Source: an uncultured Lachnospiraceae bacterium
GTDB taxonomy: Bacteria > Bacillota > Clostridia > Lachnospirales > Lachnospiraceae
Direction: 5' to 3'
Length of the DNA stretch: 5,742 nt
NCBI GenBank assembly: GCA_946533525.1
Contig: CAMNBW010000117.1
Location: 1 to 5,742 of the forward strand
The notes below the pieces were generated by a model, which worked only from the letters and a program-made list of their open reading frames with translations, had not been told where the DNA came from and did no database searches. The translations under genes were made by a program, and so were the position numbers. Numbering within the stretch: position 1 is the stretch's first letter; every line of letters starts with the position of its first letter. Shown here in pieces: positions 1 through 5,742 of this stretch.

Positions 1-1
1 C

Positions 2-55
2 CTTGCGGACGGGTGGAATCTGATAATCGGCTCCCTGGTCAAGACCTTCTATTAA
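2..55 (+). CDS. fliP: FliP, C-terminal end only (flagellar export gate protein)
   Basis: Frame 2 reads LADGWNLIIGSLVKTFY and then a TAA stop at 53-55, followed directly by a second in-frame TAA at 56-58. The 'DGWNLxxGSLxxxF' ending is typical of the last membrane segment and tail of FliP, the main subunit of the FliP5-FliQ4-FliR1 export pore in the flagellar basal body. Only 17 codons are visible and the gene starts outside the window, so nothing can be said of its catalytic or structural integrity. Position directly before fliQ agrees with the conserved fliP-fliQ-fliR order. The identification rests on the short tail plus context. Confidence 0.88.
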   Translation, partial: LADGWNLIIGSLVKTFY

Positions 56-91
56 TAATGCGAAACAGGTCAAAAGCAGTCACTATATTAC

Positions 92-99
92 GAAGGGAG
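92..99 (+). promoter_or_regulatory. Shine-Dalgarno of fliQ
   Basis: GAAGGGAG ends 6 nt before the fliQ ATG at 106 and is among the better ribosome binding sites in the window. It lies in the 50-nt fliP-fliQ spacer (56-105). I see no convincing promoter in that spacer: TATATT at 84-89 has no -35-like partner at the right distance. Confidence 0.75.
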
Positions 100-105
100 T
101 AGAGT

Positions 106-375
106 ATGGATATTACTACCGTTACACAGATAATGAGCGAGGGCATATATGTCACTATAATCACTGCGGCCCCGCTGCTGCTTATATCCCTGATAGTGGG
201 TCTTGTGATCTCCGTGTTTCAGACCGTTACCTCGATACAGGAGCAGACCCTGACCTTTGTTCCCAAGGTTTTAGCCATCTTTATGGGGATGATCCTACTT
301 GGACACTGGATGTTAAATACCCTGGTGGACTATATGTACAGGCTATGGTCGGACTTTTCGCTATACATTAAATAA
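106..375 (+). CDS. fliQ: FliQ, flagellar type III export gate subunit
   Basis: FliQ is a small inner-membrane protein that packs around FliP and FliR to form the export pore of the flagellar type III secretion system. The 89-residue length is the family norm. Two hydrophobic hairpin segments are visible at about residues 16-41 and 51-76. They are joined by the conserved loop TSIQEQTLTFVPK (42-54), which is the most diagnostic stretch of the family and shared with injectisome homologues such as SctS. The ATG start is set by a good Shine-Dalgarno 6 nt upstream, and the stop TAA is at 373-375. fliR begins 3 nt later. No truncation or odd residue was noticed. Confidence 0.97.
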   Translation: MDITTVTQIMSEGIYVTIITAAPLLLISLIVGLVISVFQTVTSIQEQTLTFVPKVLAIFMGMILLGHWMLNTLVDYMYRLWSDFSLYIK

Positions 376-378
376 AAG

Positions 379-1161
379 ATGTTTAATTACGATTTCGGCA
401 TATCCGATCTGCAGTATTTCCTTATAATACTGACCCGGGTTTCCTGCTTTGTCTACGCGGCCCCCTTTTATTCCACGAATAATGTGCCGCAGCGGGTAAA
501 GATAGGGCTTTCGATCTTTATAAGCATGCTTATATACCGCTTCGTGACCCCGCATATGGAGCTGGATTACAATACGCTTATAGGATACGCCGTGATCGTC
601 TTCAAGGAAGCGTCCTTAGGCATACTTATAGGGTTTTCGGCGAATATCATAATGGGCGTGGTTCAGTTCGCCGGGTCCCTGGTGGACATGGACATAGGGC
701 TTTCCATGGTGAATATGTTCGATCCGGTGAGCCGCCAGCAGGTGGGCTTTACCGGGGCCTTTTACCAGTACGGAGTCCTTCTGATACTTATGATATCCGG
801 TATGCACTATTACATTTTAAGGGCCCTCGTCGCTTCCTTCGACCTGATACCCGTGGGAAGGGTGCATTTCAACATGGACGCCATGATGGTGACCATGCTG
901 AAGATATTCAGGGATATAATGATGATAGGCTTCAGGATCTTTCTTCCGATCTTTGCGGCGATGCTTATGCTGAATGTGGTGCTGGGGATACTTGCGAAGG
1001 TCGCCCCGCAGATGAACATGTTTACCGTAGGTATCCAGATCAAGATACTCGTAGGGTTAGCCATCCTTTTCGTTACGATGGCCACGCTGCCGCAGATCTC
1101 GGAGATCCTTTACGGGGAAATAAGGGTTTTGGTTACGATGGTCATAGGAGATATGGGGTAG
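379..1161 (+). CDS. fliR: FliR, flagellar type III export gate subunit
   Basis: FliR is the single-copy subunit that closes the FliP/FliQ/FliR helical export gate in the flagellar basal body. At 260 residues it has the usual length. Hydrophobic segments lie at about 10-30, 42-57, 68-98, 128-152, 180-205 and 218-240. Family signatures visible are PQRVKIGLS (38-46), GSLVDMDIGLSMVNMFDP (99-116) and VLGILAKVAPQMNMF (201-215), the last being the conserved VAPQMN region near the pore. The ATG at 379 lies 3 nt after the fliQ stop, and the sequence before it is A-rich with no clear Shine-Dalgarno, so translation is probably coupled to fliQ. flhB follows after 4 nt. The FlhB-like domain sometimes fused to FliR in clostridia is absent here; flhB is a separate gene. 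Confidence 0.97.
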   Translation: MFNYDFGISDLQYFLIILTRVSCFVYAAPFYSTNNVPQRVKIGLSIFISMLIYRFVTPHMELDYNTLIGYAVIVFKEASLGILIGFSANIIMGVVQFAGSLVDMDIGLSMVNMFDPVSRQQVGFTGAFYQYGVLLILMISGMHYYILRALVASFDLIPVGRVHFNMDAMMVTMLKIFRDIMMIGFRIFLPIFAAMLMLNVVLGILAKVAPQMNMFTVGIQIKILVGLAILFVTMATLPQISEILYGEIRVLVTMVIGDMG

Positions 1162-1165
1162 AAGC

Positions 1166-2302
1166 TTGGAAGACAGGCATTTATTGATAAGCTACGACCT
1201 CCAGTTCTTCGCTCAGGAGGGACCCGGAGGAGAAAAAACAGAAGAGCCCACGGCCAAGAAGCAGGAGGACACCCGTAAAAAAGGACAGGTGGCCAAAAGC
1301 CAGGAGCTCTATAATGCGATAAGCCTTATAGCCATATTCCTTCTAATGAGGATATACGGCCAGAGACTTGCGGCCAACTTCCTCAATATCTTTCGCTGGG
1401 TATATGAGGCCATGATCCCGATGCTGATAAGGCCGGAAAACGGAGATATGTCCACAAGGGACATGCACCTGTTCATAACGGAGATCATAAAGCGGTATCT
1501 TTTGATGCTGCTCCCGATCCTTCTGGTTTCCTTTGTACTGGCCTTTGTGGTAAATCTTGTGCAGGTTAAGTGGAAGGTAAGCTGGGAGCCGATGAAGCCG
1601 AAGCTCAGCAAGATAAGCCCCCTAAGCGGCTTTAAGCGGCTGTTTTCGGTGCAGAAGCTGGTGGAGCTCGCCAAAGCGGTTTTAAAGATCGCCCTGGTAT
1701 CCTGGGTATGTTATTCCTTCCTTCGGGACAAGATAGCCTTCGTCCTTATAATGCAGGATTTTTCGGTCAATTCCGCGGTGACCCTCACGGTGGATACCCT
1801 GACGAACTTAGGGCTACGAATAGGGCTGGTCTACCTTATACTGGGCTTTGCGGATTACGCTTATAACAGATGGAAGCACCATAATGATATCAAGATGACC
1901 AAGCAGGAGGTCAAGGACGAGATGAAGGATTCCGAAGGAAATCCCGAGATCAAGTCCAAGATAAGACAGAAGATGATGCAGGCAAGCCGGGCGAGGATGA
2001 TGCAGTCGGTTCCCGAGGCGGACGTCGTTATCACGAACCCCACCCACTTTGCCGTGGCTTTAAAATACGATGCCCAGGTCGCCTCTGCTCCCGTGGTCCT
2101 CGCAAAGGGACAGGACTATATGGCGCAAAAGATCAAGGAGGTTGCCCGGGAAAACGGTGTTGAGATAGTTGAGAACAAGCCCCTGGCGAGGATGCTCTAT
2201 GCCAACGTTGAGGTGGACGGCCTTGTGCCTCCCGAGCTCTATCAGGCGGTGGCCGAGGTTCTTGCATTTGTATATAATCTTAAGAAGGAGAAGGCAAGCT
2301 GA
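1166..2302 (+). CDS. flhB: FlhB, flagellar export gate and substrate-specificity switch
   Basis: FlhB sits beside the FliP/Q/R pore, and self-cleavage in its cytoplasmic domain switches export from rod/hook to filament-type subunits. From the TTG at 1166 it is 378 residues, near the usual length. The N-terminal GEKTEEPTAKKQEDTRKKGQ (22-41) is a family hallmark. Four membrane segments lie roughly at 51-66, 110-133, 172-190 and 214-233. A charged linker (about 234-285) leads to the cleavage motif N291-P292-T293-H294, which is intact, and then to the conserved VLAKGQDYMAQKIKEVA and ENKPLAR stretches (311-342). The start is uncertain: no ATG exists in this region, and a second in-frame TTG at 1184 would remove six residues to give MISYDLQFFAQ, which fits the LQFF motif spacing better. 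Both TTGs have weak Shine-Dalgarnos. The stop TGA overlaps the flhA ATG by 1 nt. Confidence 0.96.
   Translation: MEDRHLLISYDLQFFAQEGPGGEKTEEPTAKKQEDTRKKGQVAKSQELYNAISLIAIFLLMRIYGQRLAANFLNIFRWVYEAMIPMLIRPENGDMSTRDMHLFITEIIKRYLLMLLPILLVSFVLAFVVNLVQVKWKVSWEPMKPKLSKISPLSGFKRLFSVQKLVELAKAVLKIALVSWVCYSFLRDKIAFVLIMQDFSVNSAVTLTVDTLTNLGLRIGLVYLILGFADYAYNRWKHHNDIKMTKQEVKDEMKDSEGNPEIKSKIRQKMMQASRARMMQSVPEADVVITNPTHFAVALKYDAQVASAPVVLAKGQDYMAQKIKEVARENGVEIVENKPLARMLYANVEVDGLVPPELYQAVAEVLAFVYNLKKEKAS
2285..2294 (+). promoter_or_regulatory. Shine-Dalgarno of flhA inside flhB end
   Basis: AAGGAG at 2285-2290 (11 nt before the ATG) is followed at once by AAGG at 2291-2294 (7 nt before the ATG). The purine run lies in the last lysine-rich codons of flhB and supports the flhA start at 2302. 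Stop and start are joined as TGATG, the arrangement expected for coupled translation. Confidence 0.65.
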
Positions 2303-4371
2303 TGCCGGTAGGCGGAACAGATACTAAAAAAAGGCCATTTAGCATACAGGATATAGCTGCAGCGCTTTATCTGCTGGCAGCCTTTGTCTTTATGATCATA
2401 ACCCTGCCTTCGGTGCTTTTGGACATCTGCCTTGCCTTCAACATGGCGATAGCCTTTGCTGTGCTCTTTAACACGCTCTTTACCAAGGAGGTTCTGGATA
2501 TGTCCTACTATCCCACGATCCTCCTGTTTACGACCCTTTTCAGGATTTCCTTAAACATTTCCTCCACAAAGCTCATACTTACCACCGGCGATCCCGGAAA
2601 CGTGGTCCGGACCTTCGGTCAGTTCGTGGGAGGAAACGACCTTATAGTCGGAACCATCGTCTATATCATACTGCTGATAGTTCAGATGGTGGTAATCAAC
2701 AAAGGTTCCGAGCGTGTGTCCGAGGTTACGGCGAGATTTACCCTGGACGCCATGCCCGGTAAACAGATGGCTATAGACGCAGACCTTAATACCGGAGCCA
2801 TTACCGATCAGGAAGCCAAGGAAAGACGTGAGAAGCTGCAGAACGAGTCCACCTTCTTCGGAAGCATGGACGGTGCCGTTAAGTACGTTAAGGGAGATAC
2901 GACTGCGGGTCTTCTGATCACCGCGGTAAACATTATCGGCGGTATAGCCATGGGCGTTTTAAGACGGGGGATGACCTTCCCCGATGCCCTTCAAAACTAT
3001 ACGATACTGACCATAGGCGACGGACTGGTCGGAGCAATTCCCTCGCTTCTTATTTCGCTTGCAACCGGTATCCTTGTAACAAAGGGCTCCAAGCAGGCGG
3101 ACTTCGGGCCTACGCTTGTAAAGCAGGTATTGGGTGTACCGAAGGTTATGTATTTTTCGGGAGCGGTCATTGCCTTCTTAGGTATAGTGACACCGCTTAA
3201 TTCCGTGATCTTTGTGCCGATGGGGGCCTTATTTGTAATAGGAGGCCGTGTCATCGCCAACCAGCTTTCGGTGGAAGAGGTGGTTACCGAGACCAAGGAG
3301 GAGGAGACCTCGGCGGAGGAGATCAGGAAGCCCGAAAATGTCGTCTCCCTCCTCAATGTGGACCCTATCGAGCTGGAATTCGGTTACGGTATTATCCCGC
3401 TGGCTGACGTAAATCAGGGCGGAGACCTGCTTGACCGTGTAGTTATGATAAGAAGGCAGATCGCCATAGAGCTCGGTACCGTTGTCCCGATAATCCGTCT
3501 TCGGGATAACATACAGCTAAACCCCAACCAGTACATTATTAAGATAAAGGGCATACAGGTTTCCGAGGGAGAGATCCTCTTTGACCACTATATGGCCATG
3601 AACCCCGGAGGAGTTGAGGAGGAGATCGCGGGTATCAAGACCTTCGAGCCTTCCTACCACCTGCCGGCGCTTTGGATAACCGAAAGCCAGAGAGAGCGGG
3701 CGGAGTCCTTAGGCTACACTGTTGTAGACCCGCCGTCGATTATCGCTACCCACTTAACAGAGATAATAAGGCAGCATATCGCGGAGCTCCTTACCCGTCA
3801 GGATACGCAGAACCTTATCAACAACTTAAAGGAGAGCAACCCGGAGGTTGTGGAGGAGCTTACGCCGAAGCTCATGGGCGTTGGCGAGATCCAGAAGGTA
3901 CTGCAAAATCTCCTGCAGGAGGGCGTCTCGATAAGGGATCTGTTGACCATCTTCGAGACCCTGGCGGACTATTCTCCGACCACAAGGGATACGGACGTGC
4001 TCACCGAATATGTGCGCCAGGCCTTAAAGCGCGCTATAAGCGCGAAGTTCTTCTCGGAATATGAGGCCACGAGCGTAGTGACCCTGGACCCGAAGGTGGA
4101 GCAGGAGATAATGCAGAGCGTGAAACAGACGGAGCAGGGGGCTTATCTTACCTTGCCACCCGACCGCACAAAGGCTATAATGAACGCAACGGAGGCCGAG
4201 GTCAGGAAGCTTGAGGAGCTCGGAAAGATGCCCATTGTTGTGACCTCCCCGATAGTCAGGATATATTTTAAAAAGCTGTCCGAGGATTATATACAGGATC
4301 TCATCGTTATTTCATATAATGAAGTAGATTCCGGAGTAGAATTACAGTCAGTAGGTATGATTACCGCATGA
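2302..4371 (+). CDS. flhA: FlhA, flagellar export platform protein
   Basis: FlhA forms the nonameric ring of the flagellar export apparatus: its membrane part conducts ions that power export, and its cytoplasmic domain docks substrate-chaperone complexes. It is 689 residues, against about 692 in Salmonella. Hydrophobic segments cover about 17-60, 70-90, 113-133, 203-220, 236-260 and 283-318. The FHIPEP signature is present (RFTLDAMPGKQMAIDADLN, 145-163). Charged residues matching Salmonella R147, R154, D158 and D208 are seen as R138, R145, D149 and D199, so the loop important for ion coupling and gate contacts is conserved. An acidic linker (324-345, rich in E) leads to the cytoplasmic domain (about 350-689) with the conserved YGIIPLAD and DPPSIIATHLTEIIR stretches. 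The ATG follows a purine-rich Shine-Dalgarno, and the stop overlaps flhF by 4 nt (ATGA). Confidence 0.98.
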   Translation: MPVGGTDTKKRPFSIQDIAAALYLLAAFVFMIITLPSVLLDICLAFNMAIAFAVLFNTLFTKEVLDMSYYPTILLFTTLFRISLNISSTKLILTTGDPGNVVRTFGQFVGGNDLIVGTIVYIILLIVQMVVINKGSERVSEVTARFTLDAMPGKQMAIDADLNTGAITDQEAKERREKLQNESTFFGSMDGAVKYVKGDTTAGLLITAVNIIGGIAMGVLRRGMTFPDALQNYTILTIGDGLVGAIPSLLISLATGILVTKGSKQADFGPTLVKQVLGVPKVMYFSGAVIAFLGIVTPLNSVIFVPMGALFVIGGRVIANQLSVEEVVTETKEEETSAEEIRKPENVVSLLNVDPIELEFGYGIIPLADVNQGGDLLDRVVMIRRQIAIELGTVVPIIRLRDNIQLNPNQYIIKIKGIQVSEGEILFDHYMAMNPGGVEEEIAGIKTFEPSYHLPALWITESQRERAESLGYTVVDPPSIIATHLTEIIRQHIAELLTRQDTQNLINNLKESNPEVVEELTPKLMGVGEIQKVLQNLLQEGVSIRDLLTIFETLADYSPTTRDTDVLTEYVRQALKRAISAKFFSEYEATSVVTLDPKVEQEIMQSVKQTEQGAYLTLPPDRTKAIMNATEAEVRKLEELGKMPIVVTSPIVRIYFKKLSEDYIQDLIVISYNEVDSGVELQSVGMITA
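4030..4044 (+). other. Perfect GC-rich hairpin inside flhA
   Basis: CGCGCT-ATA-AGCGCG is a perfect 6-bp inverted repeat with a 3-nt loop. It encodes R577-A-I-S-A581 of FlhA. No U-tract follows, so it is not an intrinsic terminator. It may be a chance product of alternating Ala/Arg codons. Whether it affects the mRNA is unknown. Confidence 0.4.
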
Positions 4372-5633
4372 TAATAAAGAAGTTTGTAGGAAAAACTGAA
4401 GAGGAGGCGACGAAGGCCGCCAGGGAGTCCCTCGGGGAAGGAGCGGTGGTCTTAAACGCGAAGCCCATAAAAAACAAGGGGCTTTTCGGCCTGTTCTCGA
4501 AGCCCAAGGTGGAGGTGACGGCGGCCATAGAGGAGGCCGACGACGGCAACGTATCCAATACGAGGCCGGTGCGGCTCCCGCCGAAGGACGAAAATGCCGG
4601 GAAGCTAAAGGACATTATCCCTGAGGAGAGGCCGGGCCGGCTTGACATCAAGGTGGGCGGCGAAAACGATATGCCAAGGAGCACTACCGCTTCCCAGTAC
4701 GAGAAGGCCATAGATGAAAAGCTTGAGAGCATCCATTCCCTCATAGAAAAGCAGATGAAGAAGGATGCGAAGGAGATTTTGGACGAAGAGGATTTCGAAG
4801 TGGAAAAGGATCCCGACTCCGAGATGTTTACCTTTATGAAGCTGATATACAACACCCTTATCGACAATGAGGTGGATGAAAAGTACGCCGACGAGCTTTT
4901 GGACGAGGTAGAAAACCACAGGGCAAAGAAGTTCTCGATGGACTACCTCCTATCCAGCATCTACCAGAAGCTTGTGCTCAAATTCGGAGAAGTCGAGCTT
5001 ATGTCGAAGGCCGATAACGGCAAGGCCAAGGCGGTATTCTTCATTGGCCCCACAGGCGTCGGCAAGACTACGACTATAGCCAAGCTGGCGTCCTTAAAGT
5101 GCGTAAACGAAAAGGCGAGGGTGGCTCTTTTTACCACCGATACCTACAGGGTCAAGGCGGCGGAGCAGCTAAAGACCTACGCGGATATTCTCCAGATCCC
5201 TTTCAGGATTATCTATTCCCTGGACGACTTAAACGCCGCAATAGAAGAGTTTTCGGGCTATGACTATGTCATGGTGGATACCGCGGGACACTCCCCGAAC
5301 AATAACGAGCAGATGGAGGCCCAGCGCCAGTTCATAGAGGCTGCGGAGTCAAAGCTTTCGGTGGAGACCTATCTTGTGCTCTCGATCACCACCAAATACA
5401 GGGATCTTATAAACATTGCGGACACCTATGCCCGCCAGCTTAAATACAGGATAGTGTTTACAAAGCTCGACGAGACGGGGGCCTTTGGAAATATGCTTAA
5501 TTTACGGCTCAGGGTGGACGCCCCGATGTCCTACGTTACTGACGGACAGAACGTCCCCGACGATATAGAGGAATTCAACGCGCAGAAGATAGTAAGGATA
5601 CTGCTCGGCGGAAGCAGCGCGGATGAGGTCTAG
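4368..5633 (+). CDS. flhF: FlhF, SRP-type GTPase for flagellar placement
   Basis: FlhF is the third SRP-family GTPase beside Ffh and FtsY; it dimerises with GTP at the membrane and sets the place and number of flagella with FlhG. The N-terminal B domain starts with the typical MIIKKFVGKTEEEATKAARE (1-20) and continues to about 55. A long acidic, low-complexity linker with coiled-coil character spans about 56-150, the helical N domain about 153-215, and the G domain from about 220. G-domain motifs are G227-PTGVGKT-234 (G1/P-loop), TDTYR (257-261, G2), D304-TAGH-308 (G3) and TKLD (365-368, G4), followed by the FlhF-typical PMSYVTDGQNVPDDI (386-400). The residue after DTAG is His rather than the usual Arg of SRP GTPases. 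At 421 residues it is longer than B. subtilis FlhF (about 366), the excess lying before the P-loop. The ATG overlaps the flhA stop (ATGA) with only a weak GTAGGT 11 nt upstream, so coupled translation is likely. Confidence 0.97.
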   Translation: MIIKKFVGKTEEEATKAARESLGEGAVVLNAKPIKNKGLFGLFSKPKVEVTAAIEEADDGNVSNTRPVRLPPKDENAGKLKDIIPEERPGRLDIKVGGENDMPRSTTASQYEKAIDEKLESIHSLIEKQMKKDAKEILDEEDFEVEKDPDSEMFTFMKLIYNTLIDNEVDEKYADELLDEVENHRAKKFSMDYLLSSIYQKLVLKFGEVELMSKADNGKAKAVFFIGPTGVGKTTTIAKLASLKCVNEKARVALFTTDTYRVKAAEQLKTYADILQIPFRIIYSLDDLNAAIEEFSGYDYVMVDTAGHSPNNNEQMEAQRQFIEAAESKLSVETYLVLSITTKYRDLINIADTYARQLKYRIVFTKLDETGAFGNMLNLRLRVDAPMSYVTDGQNVPDDIEEFNAQKIVRILLGGSSADEV

Positions 5634-5702
5634 GAAACCGGGCCCCAGCTTTGCTGTTTTTAATTACTGCGGATGTATATTTTTTATGGAGATTGGATTT
5701 AA
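5634..5702 (+). other. flhF-flhG spacer with weak hairpin
   Basis: This 69-nt stretch is the longest non-coding gap in the window. After a GGGCCC palindrome (5640-5645) it has CAGC-TTT-GCTG (5646-5656) followed by five T (5657-5661), which resembles a very small terminator or attenuator. The 4-bp stem is too short for confident termination. TTGCTG (5651-5656) and TATATT (5676-5681) are spaced by 19 nt, a poor promoter match. GGAG at 5688-5691 serves flhG. Nothing else was recognised. Confidence 0.45.
5688..5691 (+). promoter_or_regulatory. Shine-Dalgarno of flhG
   Basis: GGAG ends 11 nt before the TTG start of flhG at 5703. The spacing is on the long side but usable. It supports the TTG start, which is otherwise fixed by an in-frame TAA at 5700-5702. 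Confidence 0.5.
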
Positions 5703-5742
5703 TTGGATCAGGCGGAAAATTTACGTAATATAATAAAGAAAA
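5703..5742 (+). CDS. flhG: FlhG (YlxH), MinD-like ATPase, N-terminal start only
   Basis: The last 40 nt encode (M)DQAENLRNIIKK from a TTG start and run off the window. DQAxxLR (here DQAENLR, residues 2-8) is the conserved N-terminal helix of FlhG/YlxH that activates the FlhF GTPase, and flhG normally follows flhF in this operon. The codon before the TTG is an in-frame TAA (5700-5702) and no ATG occurs in the visible frame, so TTG is the only standard start available. The ATPase domain (deviant Walker A) lies beyond the window and cannot be checked. FlhG limits flagellar number together with FlhF and contacts C-ring components. Identification rests on 13 residues plus gene order. Confidence 0.85.
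   Translation, partial: MDQAENLRNIIKK

Noticed and set aside
84..89. TATATT as a promoter -10 box before fliQ
   Set aside because: The region 17 nt upstream has no -35 resemblance and falls at the fliP stop; conserved operon structure makes an internal promoter unneeded.
1309..1674. Minus-strand open frame opposite flhB, and similar ones opposite fliR and flhA
   Set aside because: All are shadows of strong + strand genes with no motif or upstream signal.
3672..4064. 130-codon open frame on the + strand inside flhA
   Set aside because: It is a shifted frame within the conserved FlhA cytoplasmic domain; the product has no recognisable motif and no own ribosome binding site.
4361..4867. 168-codon open frame on the minus strand opposite flhF
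   Set aside because: It lies fully antisense to the well-supported flhF N-terminal region, its translation is Ser/Phe-rich as expected for the reverse of Glu/Lys codons, and no family is recognisable.
5686..5733. ATG at 5686 as a start for a small gene or for flhG
   Set aside because: Its frame stops after 15 codons and is not the DQAENLR frame; it overlaps the flhG Shine-Dalgarno.
5729..5734. TATAAT as a promoter -10 box
   Set aside because: It lies within flhG codons and has no -35-like hexamer at 16-18 nt; an AT-rich lysine/isoleucine stretch explains it.
1..5742. An undescribed defence, mobile or regulatory system
   Set aside because: Every stretch over 70 nt is accounted for by known flagellar export or placement genes in their usual order; no repeats, integrase, transposase or RNA gene signatures were seen.

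Overview
The window is a continuous piece of a flagellar (fla/che-type) operon with every gene on the + strand. In order it holds the last codons of fliP, complete fliQ, fliR, flhB, flhA and flhF, and the first 13 codons of flhG. This is the order familiar from Bacillus and Clostridia. The proteins look like those of Firmicutes, for example the FlhB N-terminus with its LQFFAQ-EGPGGEKTEEPT pattern and the DQAxxLR start of FlhG. Moderate GC with heavy use of ATA (Ile) and AGG (Arg) codons fits a motile member of the Clostridia, perhaps Lachnospiraceae. The family-level assignment is inference only.

Layout: 1-55 fliP tail; 56-105 short spacer with a good Shine-Dalgarno for fliQ; 106-375 fliQ; 379-1161 fliR (3-nt gap); 1166-2302 flhB (TTG start, 4-nt gap); 2302-4371 flhA (1-nt overlap with flhB); 4368-5633 flhF (4-nt ATGA overlap with flhA); 5634-5702 a 69-nt spacer; 5703-5742 flhG start (TTG, cut off by the window edge). 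The tight junctions from fliQ to flhF suggest one translationally coupled transcript. The spacers before fliQ and flhG are the only places with room for independent signals, and no convincing promoter was found in either.

Function: FliP, FliQ, FliR, FlhB and FlhA form the membrane export gate of the flagellar type III secretion apparatus. FliP/Q/R (with FlhB) make the pore, FlhB switches substrate class by cleaving itself at NPTH, and FlhA is the ion-coupled, chaperone-docking platform. FlhF is an SRP-family GTPase that sets flagellar position, and FlhG is its MinD-like ATPase partner, which stimulates FlhF GTPase through its N-terminal DQAxxLR helix.

I see no mobile element, CRISPR array, RNA gene or undescribed multi-gene system here. 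The points most worth a second look are a Prp-protease-like LQFF|A motif at the FlhB N-terminus (which also bears on the FlhB start), the DTAGH variant of the FlhF G3 motif, and the unusual TTG starts of flhB and flhG.
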